DNA from: Hafnia alvei
GTDB lineage: Bacteria > Pseudomonadota > Gammaproteobacteria > Enterobacterales > Enterobacteriaceae
Length of the DNA stretch: 64,000 nt
Assembly: GCF_900095695.1 (NCBI RefSeq)
Contig: NZ_FMIQ01000027.1
Coordinates: 116,794 to 180,793 of the forward strand
Direction of reading: 5' to 3'
In this document: positions 52,898 through 61,266 of the stretch, piece after piece
How positions within the stretch are numbered: position 1 is the first letter of the stretch
Layout: the number at the start of each line of letters is the position of its first letter
The notes under the pieces: generated by a model
What the model was told of the DNA's origin: nothing
Seen by the model: the letters and a program-made list of their open reading frames with translations, nothing else
Databases searched by the model: none
Translations under genes and position numbers: made by a program

Positions 52898-53236
52898 TTA
52901 TCCTAAAAGCTTAGCGCATAGATATCGATTGAGGCTTACGCCTTCTTCATTAGCGAGAATGGCCAAGCGTCGATGTTGTTCAGGAGCCAGACGTAATACC
53001 AGCTTGCCGCTATATTTTTTCTCTGCCAGCGCCACGGGCGGAATTTCACCGTTGCTTAACATGTCTGATACCGCGCTGGAAACCAGATCCATAATTCCCT
53101 CAAGGGCCTCCAGTTGACTGGCGGCTAACCATGACAGTGACGGGAATTCACTGCACAATCCGACAAATTCGTTATCTTCTTCAGACCACGTAATGCGATA
53201 TGTGTAGTGCTCAGTAAAGCGATTATGAGTTGTCAC
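52898..53236 (-). CDS. hicB: HicB-family antitoxin
   Basis: 112-residue protein. The N-terminal part (ITWSEEDNEFVGLCSEFPSL, about 15-34, then LAASQLEALEGI) is the partly degraded RNase H-like HicB fold that masks the toxin. The C-terminal AEKKYSGKLVLRLAPEQHRRLAILANEEGVSLNRYL (about 71-106, given here in two parts: a beta strand at KLVLRL and helices after it) is a ribbon-helix-helix DNA-binding domain. It overlaps the upstream toxin gene by 14 bases. Toxin-first order is usual for hic loci. Likely autoregulatory via the palindrome upstream of hicA. Confidence 0.85.
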   Translation of the reverse strand: MTTHNRFTEHYTYRITWSEEDNEFVGLCSEFPSLSWLAASQLEALEGIMDLVSSAVSDMLSNGEIPPVALAEKKYSGKLVLRLAPEQHRRLAILANEEGVSLNRYLCAKLLG

Positions 53237-53486
53237 GATAGGCCTGCTCCAATTTTTCTATTGCCGCAATTACTTGTCTAATTTGATAACTCTTGGCTTT
53301 GCCATTTTTACCGGCCTGAATATTTATTCTGGGGTCGCCTTGCCACGGCATGCGAAAGACTTTGTGGCTTCCACCATTTTGCCGAGGTGGGCCAAACAGC
53401 AGAATGCAGACTTTGACCAGCTCATTAAAAGACAGGTTGGTTAAATGTGTACGTAACTCTTCAGCAAGATCGCCAAGCTCCTTCAC
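53223..53486 (-). CDS. hicA: HicA-family toxin (mRNA interferase)
   Basis: 87-residue protein starting at a GTG preceded by GGAGG. GGSHKVFRMP near residues 38-47 holds the His (41) expected in the double-stranded RNA-binding HicA fold; RINIQ and the basic C-terminal helix follow. It differs from the short classical HicA (about 58 residues) by an N-terminal extension of some 20 residues, as in other enterobacterial relatives. It is translated just before hicB. HicA toxins cleave mRNA; that this one is active is not shown. Confidence 0.8.
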   Translation of the reverse strand: MKELGDLAEELRTHLTNLSFNELVKVCILLFGPPRQNGGSHKVFRMPWQGDPRINIQAGKNGKAKSYQIRQVIAAIEKLEQAYRDNS

Positions 53487-53500
53487 ACCGCCTCCATAAT

Positions 53501-53518
53501 AGTATCGTTATTGATACT
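53501..53518. promoter_or_regulatory. Palindromic operator/promoter of hicAB
   Basis: AGTATC-GTTATT-GATACT is a perfect palindrome. On the minus strand it lies between TTGATT (-35) and TATTAT (-10), 18 bases apart. A ribbon-helix-helix HicB bound there would block the promoter. Confidence 0.65.
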
Positions 53519-53610
53519 AAATCAATCTCATTATTTTGATGAAAGTGAGTGTGTCTGAGTTAGGGAATGGGGCAAGCGGAAGTGATTAAGTTAGGAATGC
53601 ACTATACAAA

Positions 53611-53633
53611 AAAACCGGGCAATGCCCGGTTTT
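53611..53633 (-). terminator. Terminator of the flavoprotein disulfide reductase gene
   Basis: AAAACCGGGCA and TGCCCGGTTTT form a stem around one to three bases, and T-run TTTTTTT follows on the minus strand. The 17 bases GGGCAATGCCCGGTTTT at 53617-53633 also occur at 52879-52895, on the far side of hicAB. Confidence 0.85.
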
Positions 53634-53651
53634 GCAGCGAAATTTGCGAAG

Positions 53652-55100
53652 TTATTCACCCGGACAGCGCATACAGCGCTCGGTCTCGCTACCGCCGATG
53701 CGCAGCTTGCTTTGCAAATCACGCAATGCAGTACGTAAGCCTTCTTCTATTACTGGGTGATAGAACGGCATATCCAGCATTTGATCGACGGTCATGCCTT
53801 GCTGATGCGCCCATGCCAGCAGATGCGCAATGTGCTCAACTTCCGGTCCCATCATTTCAGCACCTAGGAATTTGCCCGTTCCTTGTTCGCCATAAACATG
53901 CAGTAAGCCTTTGTTACGCAGCATGACGCGAGAACGCCCTTGGTTTTCGAAAGAGACTTCGCCAACCTCGAAGCAACCGCAGGCACCATATTTTTGGCTA
54001 AGTTCACGATAGGTTGAACCGACCATGGCGATTTGCGGGTCAGAGAACACCACTGAAATCGAACTCCGGCGTAATCCCGGCTTAACGTCTGGGAAGCTAC
54101 CCGCATTATCACCGGCAATTCGAGCCTGATCGCTGGCTTCGTGTAACAGCGGGAGCTGATTGCTTGCGTCGCCAGCGATAAAGATATGCGGCACGCTGGT
54201 TTGCATGGTCAGTCGATCGGCGACCGGAACACCGCGTTCATCAAGCTCAAGTGAGGTGTTTTCGATGGCGAGATTATCAACATTTGGACGGCGGCCGGTG
54301 GCTGCCAGCACGTAGTCCACCATGATTTCTTGTGGCTTACCGTCTAAACCCTGATAGCGAATAAACACGCGCTCGCCTTCGCGCTGCATGATCTCGACTT
54401 TCACATCGGGATCGAGATAAAACTCTTCGCCTAGAGCGCGGCGAGCATAATCGCGTACATCGCTGTCCGTGAGAGGGCCTACGGCACCGCCGACGCCAAA
54501 GACTTTCACTTTCACGCCGAGACGATGAAGCGCTTGGCCGATCTCTAAACCGATAACGCCGGGGCCAAATACTGCAACGGATTCAGGCAAATCGTCCCAG
54601 TTGAATACATCATCATTGATAATCAAGCGATCGCCGAGGTCGTTCCACGGAGCCGGCCATGTTGGGCGAGAACCGGTGGCGATAACGATGCGTTTTGCCA
54701 CGATGCGGGTGTGATCGTCAACTTGTAGGGTATTGTCATCGATAAAACGGGCGTAGCCGAGAATTTTGTCGTTGTCAGGAATACTGATGACGCCTTCCAT
54801 CACAAAACCCACGAAGCGGTCGCGTTCGTGTTTAACGCGAGCCATGACTTCGCGGCCATCAATTTTTATTTCACCCTGAGGGTGAATGCCAAAACCGGGA
54901 GCGCGCTCGATTTGATGCACGGCTTCTGCGGCGGCAATGAGTAATTTGGAAGGCATACAGCCAACGCGAGCACAGGTTGTGCCAAATGGGCCACCTTCGA
55001 TCATGACAACGCTGGGTGTAGAGAGTTTTGCTGCGCGATAGGCACCTAAGCCTGCTGTACCGCCGCCGATAACGGCCACGTCAACACTGAGTTCTTTCAT
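53652..55100 (-). CDS. Dihydrolipoamide dehydrogenase-like flavoprotein disulfide reductase
   Basis: 482-residue FAD/NAD(P) disulfide reductase. GGGTAGLGAYRAAK near 12-25 binds FAD, the redox pair is Cys43 and Cys48 (TTCARVGCMPSK), FGPGVIGLEIGQ near 173 is the NAD(P) fold, FIAGDA near 308 the second FAD motif, and the dimer His-Glu pair is FYHPVIEEGL (His448, Glu452/453). A tail ending ERCMRCPGE adds Cys476 and Cys479, unusual for lipoamide dehydrogenases and reminiscent of C-terminal redox tails in thioredoxin or mercuric reductases. It lies 90 bp after the Prx-Grx gene and is probably co-transcribed. Substrate unknown. Confidence 0.85.
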   Translation of the reverse strand: MKELSVDVAVIGGGTAGLGAYRAAKLSTPSVVMIEGGPFGTTCARVGCMPSKLLIAAAEAVHQIERAPGFGIHPQGEIKIDGREVMARVKHERDRFVGFVMEGVISIPDNDKILGYARFIDDNTLQVDDHTRIVAKRIVIATGSRPTWPAPWNDLGDRLIINDDVFNWDDLPESVAVFGPGVIGLEIGQALHRLGVKVKVFGVGGAVGPLTDSDVRDYARRALGEEFYLDPDVKVEIMQREGERVFIRYQGLDGKPQEIMVDYVLAATGRRPNVDNLAIENTSLELDERGVPVADRLTMQTSVPHIFIAGDASNQLPLLHEASDQARIAGDNAGSFPDVKPGLRRSSISVVFSDPQIAMVGSTYRELSQKYGACGCFEVGEVSFENQGRSRVMLRNKGLLHVYGEQGTGKFLGAEMMGPEVEHIAHLLAWAHQQGMTVDQMLDMPFYHPVIEEGLRTALRDLQSKLRIGGSETERCMRCPGE

Positions 55101-55190
55101 GAAGCTATCTCCTGAAATCGGAAAAAAAGGCGGGACGAGCCCGCCAAAATGTTGGCTTACTTTTTTATAATAACGACTACTTGCAGGTGA

Positions 55191-55925
55191 TTATGCCTGT
55201 TGCAGATAAACTTCTAAGTCATCGCTGCCACCGATATGTTGTCCACCGATGTAAACCTGTGGAACAGTCGCACGGCCAGTCACAGCGCGCAGACTCACGG
55301 TGGTAGCGTCTTTACCCAGCACGATTTCTTCGTACTGGATACCGCGGTCTTGCAGCATTTGTTTGGCTTTAGCGCAGTATGGGCAGCCCGGTTTGGTAAA
55401 CAGGGAAACGGAAGCCTGCACTTTGAAATCGGGTGCTAAATATTTCAGCATGGTATCTGCATCAGATACTTCAAACGGGTCGCCTGGCTTGTTAGGTTCA
55501 ACAAACATTTTTTCAACCACGCCGTTGCGAACCAGCATGGAATAGCGCCATGAGCGTGGGCCAAAGCCGAGATCGGCTTTTTCGACCAGCATGTTCATGC
55601 CTTTGGTAAATTCACCGTTGCCGTCTGGAACGAAAGTGATGTGCTCTGCTTTTTGATCGGCTTTCCATGCATTCATCACGAAGGTGTCATTAACGGAAAC
55701 GCACAGAATGCTGTCGACGCCTTTTTCATGGAACACTGGAGCCAGCTCGTTGTAACGAGGCAGATGGCTTGATGAACAGGTTGGGGTGAATGCGCCCGGC
55801 AGAGAAAACACGATAACGGTTTTGTCTTTGAACAGATCATCGGTAGTTACGTCAATCCACTGGTCGCCCTGACGGGTGTGGAAAGTTACCTGTGGAATTT
55901 TCTTACCTTCTTGGCTAGTAAACAT
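55191..55925 (-). CDS. Peroxiredoxin-glutaredoxin fusion protein
   Basis: 244-residue hybrid. Residues 1-160 are a Prx5-type peroxiredoxin with the peroxidatic Cys in [13 protein letters not shown] near 44-56. Residues 170-244 are a glutaredoxin with the CPYC active site in [11 protein letters not shown] near 178-188 and the GSH-binding TVPQVYI and GGSDDL. This fusion is known from Haemophilus PGdx and many gamma-proteobacteria; it reduces peroxides using glutathione. It diverges from oxyR by 151 bp, so OxyR control is likely. The flavoenzyme follows in the same direction. Confidence 0.94.
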   Translation of the reverse strand: MFTSQEGKKIPQVTFHTRQGDQWIDVTTDDLFKDKTVIVFSLPGAFTPTCSSSHLPRYNELAPVFHEKGVDSILCVSVNDTFVMNAWKADQKAEHITFVPDGNGEFTKGMNMLVEKADLGFGPRSWRYSMLVRNGVVEKMFVEPNKPGDPFEVSDADTMLKYLAPDFKVQASVSLFTKPGCPYCAKAKQMLQDRGIQYEEIVLGKDATTVSLRAVTGRATVPQVYIGGQHIGGSDDLEVYLQQA

Positions 55926-56008
55926 GGATTAACCCTTTAATTATTAAATTAAAAATTACTGATGCTGGCGTGTCGCCGTTCGTTGATGGACATTATTCAC
56001 ACTTAGGC

Positions 56009-56038
56009 TTGATAGTTCTAATCGTTCATTGCTATCTT
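56009..56038 (+). promoter_or_regulatory. Candidate oxyR promoter
   Basis: TTGATA and TATCTT are 18 bases apart, 39 bp before the oxyR ATG. GATAG and CTATC tetramer-like elements overlap it, as in OxyR-bound promoters, but the full four-part motif is not clear. A CCATGA-GCTA-TCATGG palindrome (56047-56062) lies just before the Shine-Dalgarno. Confidence 0.4.
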
Positions 56039-56076
56039 ATTTATCGCCATGAGCTATCATGGCTCGGAGGATAAAT

Positions 56077-57003
56077 ATGAATATTCGAGATTTAGAATAC
56101 CTAGTGGCGTTGTCTGAACATCGTCATTTTCGTCGCGCCGCCGACTCATGCCATGTCAGCCAACCTACGCTGAGTGGCCAAATCCGTAAGTTGGAAGATG
56201 AGTTGGGTGTGATGCTTCTGGAGCGAACTAGCCGCAAAGTGCTGTTCACCCAAGCCGGGTTATTACTTGTCGATCAGGCACGTACGGTTCTGCGTGAGGT
56301 TAAGGTACTTAAAGAGATGGCCAGCCAGCAGGGTGAGGCGATGTCCGGCCCGCTGCATATCGGATTGATCCCAACGGTTGCGCCTTATTTGCTGCCACAG
56401 ATTATCCCAACGCTGCACCAAACTTTTCCTAAGCTGGAAATGTATTTGCACGAAGCGCAGACCCACCAATTGTTAGCGCAGCTTGATAGCGGCAAATTGG
56501 ACTGCGCGATTTTGGCGTTGGTCAAAGAAACAGAGGCATTTATTGAAGTGCCATTGTTTGATGAGCCGATGAAGCTGGCGGTGTATAGCGGCCATCCTCT
56601 GGCAGACAAAGATAAAATTGCGATGTCTGAACTGGCCGGCGAGCATTTGTTAATGCTGGAAGACGGGCATTGTCTGCGCGATCAGGCGATGGGATTCTGT
56701 TTCCAAGCTGGGGCAGATGAAGATACGCATTTCCGTGCAACTAGCCTAGAAACGCTGCGCAACATGGTTGCCGCTGGGAGCGGTATAACGCTGCTGCCGG
56801 CATTAGCGGTTCCACCTGAGCGTGAACGTGACGGCATTTGCTATGTGCAATGTTATAAGCCTGAGCCGAAGCGGACTATCGCGTTAGTTTATCGTCCCGG
56901 CTCTCCGCTGCGCGCACGCTATGAACAGCTCGCGGAAGCGATCCGCGAGCATATGCAAGGTGTCATGGCACAGCAGTGCGACGCTTTAAAACAGGCGGTT
57001 TAG
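56077..57003 (+). CDS. oxyR: Hydrogen peroxide-sensing regulator OxyR
   Basis: 308-residue LysR-family regulator. The N-terminal helix-turn-helix is [20 protein letters not shown] (about 18-37). The redox pair lies in [11 protein letters not shown] near 199-208, spaced nine residues, which is the Cys199-Cys208 switch. MNIRDLEYL is the chosen start, preceded by GGAGG; a longer frame from 56059 adds six residues. Its 3' end overlaps the convergent sthA by 18 bp. Confidence 0.97.
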   Translation: MNIRDLEYLVALSEHRHFRRAADSCHVSQPTLSGQIRKLEDELGVMLLERTSRKVLFTQAGLLLVDQARTVLREVKVLKEMASQQGEAMSGPLHIGLIPTVAPYLLPQIIPTLHQTFPKLEMYLHEAQTHQLLAQLDSGKLDCAILALVKETEAFIEVPLFDEPMKLAVYSGHPLADKDKIAMSELAGEHLLMLEDGHCLRDQAMGFCFQAGADEDTHFRATSLETLRNMVAAGSGITLLPALAVPPERERDGICYVQCYKPEPKRTIALVYRPGSPLRARYEQLAEAIREHMQGVMAQQCDALKQAV

Positions 57004-58386
57004 CCCGTTTAACGCAGCCACACGGTAGGCCTCGGCCATGGTTGGATAGTTGAAGGTGGTATTAACGAAATACTCGATGGTATTACCTTCTCCTTTCTGT
57101 TCCATGATCGCTTGGCCGATGTGAATGATCTCCGCCGCGCGTTCGCCAAAGCAGTGGATCCCTAGGATCTGCTTGGTTTCGCGATGGAATAAGATCTTCA
57201 AACTTCCCACGCTCATTCCGGCGATTTGTGCGCGAGCCAGATGTTTAAACTGTGCACGGCCCACCTCATACGGCACCTTCATTGCCGTTAGTTCCTGCTC
57301 GGTTTTACCCACGGAGCTGATTTCAGGAATGGTGTAAATACCGGTAGGAATATCTTCGACCAGATGTACGTTGGCTTCGCCTTGCATTATGGCCTGAGCA
57401 GCGATGCGCCCTTGATCGTAAGCCGCAGAAGCTAAACTTGGATAGCCAATGACATCACCCACGGCGTAGATATGTGAAATGGCCGTTTGGTACATGCTAT
57501 TGACCTTCAGAAGGCCACGGCCATCGGCTTCAAGCCCGACATTTTCCAGTTTCAGCGCATCGGTATTCCCTGTACGGCCATTGGCGTACAGCAGGCAATC
57601 GGCTTTAACTTTTTTACCGGATTTGAGATGCATGATGACGCCATCTTCAACGCCTTCAATCTGCTCGAACTCTTCGTTGTGGCGGATAACAACGCCGTTA
57701 TTCCAGAAGTGGTAAGAGAGCGCATCTGACATTTCTTGATCGAGAAATGCAAGCAGGCGATCGCGGGTATTCACTAAGTCCACTTTCACGCTTAATCCAC
57801 GGAAGATCGACGCATATTCGCAGCCGATAACGCCAGCACCATAAATGATGATGTGCTGCGGTTCGTGGTTAAGTTGCAGAATAGAGTCGCTGTCGTAAAT
57901 GCGTGGATGCTTGAAATCGACGCCAGACGGATGATACGGGCGTGAACCACAGGCGATAATGATGTTGTCGGCGGTTAAGGTATCGCGCGTGCCGTCTGGG
58001 TAGCTAACGCTGAGGGTATTGGCATCAATAAATTCGGCGTCACCGGAAAATAATTGACAATGGTTACGCTCGTAGAATCCTTGGCGCATGCGGGTTTGCT
58101 GATTAATAACGCTATCGGCATGACGCAAAATATCAGGGAATGTCGATTTAAGAATTCGGGAGTTGTCGCTATAGAGAGGATTTTGGTTAAATTCGATAAT
58201 GCGGCTAACGGCGTGGCGAAGTGCTTTCGAGGGGATGGTACCCCAGTGGGTGCATCCGCCACCAACGCTAAAATGCCGTTCTATGACGGCAACCCGCGCG
58301 CCCTGTTTTACCAGACCCATGGCGGCGCCTTCACCACCGGGACCTGAGCCAATGACTATGGCATCAAAAGAATAGTGCTGTTGCAT
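56986..58386 (-). CDS. sthA: Soluble pyridine nucleotide transhydrogenase
   Basis: 466-residue FAD protein that exchanges hydride between NADPH and NAD+. [13 protein letters not shown] near 12-24 binds FAD. In [17 protein letters not shown] near 39-55 the second redox Cys is replaced by Thr, the known difference from disulfide reductases. [13 protein letters not shown] near 183 and [13 protein letters not shown] near 308 are the other cofactor sites. The start at [13 protein letters not shown] fits length and family. Confidence 0.97.
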   Translation of the reverse strand: MQQHYSFDAIVIGSGPGGEGAAMGLVKQGARVAVIERHFSVGGGCTHWGTIPSKALRHAVSRIIEFNQNPLYSDNSRILKSTFPDILRHADSVINQQTRMRQGFYERNHCQLFSGDAEFIDANTLSVSYPDGTRDTLTADNIIIACGSRPYHPSGVDFKHPRIYDSDSILQLNHEPQHIIIYGAGVIGCEYASIFRGLSVKVDLVNTRDRLLAFLDQEMSDALSYHFWNNGVVIRHNEEFEQIEGVEDGVIMHLKSGKKVKADCLLYANGRTGNTDALKLENVGLEADGRGLLKVNSMYQTAISHIYAVGDVIGYPSLASAAYDQGRIAAQAIMQGEANVHLVEDIPTGIYTIPEISSVGKTEQELTAMKVPYEVGRAQFKHLARAQIAGMSVGSLKILFHRETKQILGIHCFGERAAEIIHIGQAIMEQKGEGNTIEYFVNTTFNYPTMAEAYRVAALNGLNRLF

Positions 58387-58629
58387 GTAGGGTAGGCCTT
58401 TCTTATACAAAAATACAACGTTACCTTAACATAATAACCGCGCATCCCCAATCATCCCTACGCTTTTCGTGGCAATTCACGCCTTGTTTTTGTCATCCTA
58501 GCTATACATGTCACAGGTCATAGAAGCGTGGTTGGGGTAAAGTTTGATATAGTGGCGTTAAACCACCGCGCCAGAATCAAAAATAGCCGAAGGTGGAATA
58601 AAGAAACTTACATTTAACCGGATATTAAT

Positions 58630-59292
58630 ATGGGCGTCAGAGCGCAACAAAAAGAACGAACTCGTCGTTCACTGATCGAGGCGGCTTTTAATCAGCTAAG
58701 CGCTGAGCGGAGCTTTGCGAGTTTGAGCCTGCGTGAAGTATCCCGTGAAGCTGGTATTGCCCCAACGTCTTTCTATCGCCATTTCCGTGACGTGGATGAG
58801 TTAGGGTTAACGATGGTGGATGAAAGTGGGTTGATGCTGCGCCAGTTAATGCGTCAGGCCCGTCAGCGTATTGCCAAAGGTGGCAGCGTTATCCGCACAT
58901 CCGTAGCAACTTTTATGGAATTTATCGGCAATAATCCGAATGCTTTCCGTCTGCTTTTACGGGAACGTTCCGGTACTTCCGCTGCGTTCCGCGCGGCGGT
59001 GCAGCGTGAGGTTCAGCACTTTATTGCGGAACTTGCCGATTACCTTGAAATCGAAAATCACATGCCGCGCAGTTTTACTGAAGCACAGGCGGAGGCGATG
59101 GTGACTATCGTATTTAGCGCGGGTGCTGAAGCGTTAGATATTGATATGGAGCACCGCCGTTTGTTGGAAGAACGTCTTGTTTTACAGTTGCGGATGATTT
59201 CCAAGGGCGCTTATTATTGGTACCGTCGTGAGCAGGAGAAAGCACACATTGCGCATATGCATGAAAATGCAGAGCAGCATGCTCGGGAATAA
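58630..59292 (+). CDS. fabR: TetR-family regulator of unsaturated fatty acid synthesis FabR
   Basis: 220-residue repressor of fabA and fabB. The DNA-binding part is [20 protein letters not shown] and [19 protein letters not shown] (about 1-55). The ligand domain, with [15 protein letters not shown] near 115-130, responds to acyl-ACP or acyl-CoA in relatives. It diverges from sthA by 243 bp and leads yijD. Confidence 0.96.
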   Translation: MGVRAQQKERTRRSLIEAAFNQLSAERSFASLSLREVSREAGIAPTSFYRHFRDVDELGLTMVDESGLMLRQLMRQARQRIAKGGSVIRTSVATFMEFIGNNPNAFRLLLRERSGTSAAFRAAVQREVQHFIAELADYLEIENHMPRSFTEAQAEAMVTIVFSAGAEALDIDMEHRRLLEERLVLQLRMISKGAYYWYRREQEKAHIAHMHENAEQHARE

Positions 59293-59313
59293 ATTTAAAG
59301 CATAGGGTTGGTC

Positions 59314-59703
59314 ATGATTAAAAGTCGTTTAGATGTGGGAACGTTGATTCTGTCATTGGTTGCGGGGCTTTCTATCAGCGGATCTTTTGCCGCACTGTTT
59401 AGCTCAGCCGTATCATTTTCGGTATTTCCCCTGCTGGCACTGATTTTATCAGTGTATTGCCTGCATCAGCGCTACCTGAACTGCTCTATGCCTGAAGGTA
59501 TGCCGATGCTTTCCTCTTCGTGTTTTCTGCTTGGTTTGCTGATGTATAGCGCCATTGTTCGCGTTGAGTACCCAGAAATTGGCTCTAACTTTATGCCAAC
59601 CCTCCTGTGTATTGTGTTGGTTTTCTGGATTGCCTATCGTATTAAGGCGTTTAAGAAAAATGCCGAGCCTGATAGCGGAAAAGATTTTCACGATCCTGAG
59701 TGA
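59314..59703 (+). CDS. yijD: DUF1422 inner-membrane protein YijD
   Basis: 129-residue protein with four membrane segments (about 10-30, 33-50, 67-85, 93-112). YCLHQRYLN and VRVEYPEIGSNF are shared with E. coli YijD (119 residues). I start at the ATG with MIKSRLDVG, 21 bp after fabR; a TTG two codons earlier is in frame. Function unknown; it is co-transcribed with fabR. Confidence 0.93.
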   Translation: MIKSRLDVGTLILSLVAGLSISGSFAALFSSAVSFSVFPLLALILSVYCLHQRYLNCSMPEGMPMLSSSCFLLGLLMYSAIVRVEYPEIGSNFMPTLLCIVLVFWIAYRIKAFKKNAEPDSGKDFHDPE

Positions 59704-59723
59704 TGTTGAGCCACTGAGATACC

Positions 59724-59768
59724 ATTCAAATAGAAAAGGCAGCCATTGGCTGCCTTTTCTATTTGAAT
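59724..59768. terminator. Bidirectional terminator between yijD and trmA
   Basis: A perfect 21-bp stem around an ATT loop. The core AAAAGGCAGCC-ATT-GGCTGCCTTTT is extended on both sides by ATTCAAATAG and its complement. It serves the convergent yijD and trmA. Confidence 0.92.
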
Positions 59769-59773
59769 CGTTT

Positions 59774-60877
59774 TTAATCGCGTTTTTCCAACAACACGCC
59801 GCATTCCATATGATGGGTATAGGGGAACTGATCGAACAGCGCCAAGCGTGTGACCCGATGAGTTTCGTTCAGCGTTTCTAGGTTTGCGCTAAGCGTTTCA
59901 GGGTTGCATGAGATATAAAGTATCCGTGGATACGCCTGCACCATGCGCAAGGTGTCGTCATCCAAGCCGCTACGCGGTGGATCGACAAAAATGGTTTCGC
60001 ACTGATAACCTTTGAGGTCGATACCTTCCAAACGTTTGAACTCACGTACGCCGTTCATCGCCTGAGTAAAATCTTCTGCCGCCATACGAATGATTTGTAC
60101 ATTCTCAATGTGGTTGGCTGCGATGTTGAACTGCGCTGCAGCAACGGAAGGTTTGGCAATTTCTGTTGCGAGCACGCGATTAAAATTACGCGCGAGCGCC
60201 AAGGAGAAATTGCCGTTGCCACAGTACAGCTCAAGCAGATCGCCTTTGGAATCCTGTGTAACGTCAAGCGCCCACTCAAGCATCTTAATGTTTACGGCCG
60301 CGTTGGGCTGGGTAAAGCTGTTTTCTACCTGACGATAGATCATGTTGCGGCCAGCAACAGGCAGGCATTCATCAACATAGTCTTGATCGAAACAGATTTT
60401 GGTTTTGGTGGCGCGGCCAATAAGCTGCAGGTCAAAACCTTGCGCGCGCAGGCGATCGCGAAGCGCTTCAGCCTCTACTTTCCATTCATCATCCAGTTTG
60501 CGGTGATAAAGAAGAGAAACCACCACTTTATTGTTCATAGTTGACAGATAGTCAATTTGGAACAATTTAAAGCGCAGAACGTGGTTTGGCTTTAGCTCAT
60601 CCATCATCACGTTCATCAAACGGTTAATCAGCTCGCTTGCAGCAGGGAACTGATCGACGCGGATGCGTTGTTTGGTTTGTTGATCAAACATGATGTGGTA
60701 GAGATCGCCTTCATCATGCCAAACGCGGAATTCAGCGCGCATGCGGTAGTGACTGGCCGGCGAGCGAAATGCCTCAATCTCCGGTGCCGCAAACGGGGTC
60801 ATCATGTTGGCCAGTCGGGTAATTTTTTCCGTGAGTTGGGCATCATATTGATCGGTTGGCAGCGTGTTCGGCGTCAT
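59774..60877 (-). CDS. trmA: tRNA (uracil(54)-C5)-methyltransferase
   Basis: 367-residue SAM-dependent enzyme making ribothymidine in the T loop of t[19 protein letters not shown] near 214-229 binds [14 protein letters not shown] near 295-305 holds the conserved Asp-Pro-Pro-Arg, the nucleophile Cys is in [11 protein letters not shown] near 319-329, and [16 protein letters not shown] near 350 has the catalytic Glu. It lacks the Fe-S domain of RlmC/RlmD. The start at [11 protein letters not shown] follows the family. Confidence 0.96.
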   Translation of the reverse strand: MTPNTLPTDQYDAQLTEKITRLANMMTPFAAPEIEAFRSPASHYRMRAEFRVWHDEGDLYHIMFDQQTKQRIRVDQFPAASELINRLMNVMMDELKPNHVLRFKLFQIDYLSTMNNKVVVSLLYHRKLDDEWKVEAEALRDRLRAQGFDLQLIGRATKTKICFDQDYVDECLPVAGRNMIYRQVENSFTQPNAAVNIKMLEWALDVTQDSKGDLLELYCGNGNFSLALARNFNRVLATEIAKPSVAAAQFNIAANHIENVQIIRMAAEDFTQAMNGVREFKRLEGIDLKGYQCETIFVDPPRSGLDDDTLRMVQAYPRILYISCNPETLSANLETLNETHRVTRLALFDQFPYTHHMECGVLLEKRD

Positions 60878-60989
60878 GGCATTTCTCGTTTGCATAATAA
60901 TAGAGGGGCGATTGTAGGCGATGGAATGATGATGTCCAGCTCTGTGACTTATTCTACATCCGAATCATAGAAGTCTAGACTTCTGAATA

Positions 60990-61260
60990 CGTTTTCACTT
61001 AGCATGGCGGCCCGGTCTCCTGTGGAGAGTGAAAAGGGAATCCGGTGTGAATCCGGAGCTGACGCGCAGCGGTATGGGGAAGTCACGGCGATATTTTGAC
61101 ACTGTCATTACAGATGGGAAGTCATCGCCCGGTGTGTATTCAACAATGCATGTTGATACACAAATCCTAAGCCCGAAGACCTGCCGGTACACGTCGCTTT
61201 ACGTGGTTTTCGCGAATTAACGCCACGGCTCGCGGCATCCTGCCAATTAAGTTTGGATGC
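60990..61260 (+). ncRNA. Cobalamin riboswitch of btuB
   Basis: The leader contains GGGAATCCGGTGTGAATCCG (from 61036), GCTGACGCGCAGCGGTA (61058-61074), GATGGGAAGTCATCG (61113-61127) and the B12 box AGCCCGAAGACCTGCCGG (61170-61187), all matching the known btuB element. The expression platform GCATCC (61235-61240) / GGATGC (61255-61260) lies right before the ATG and would hide the ribosome site when adenosylcobalamin is bound. Its layout is nearly that of E. coli. Confidence 0.93.
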
Positions 61261-61266
61261 TCTTAT

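Noticed and set aside
53567..53926. Rightward 119-codon frame
   Set aside because: Passes through a terminator and then lies antisense to the flavoprotein gene.
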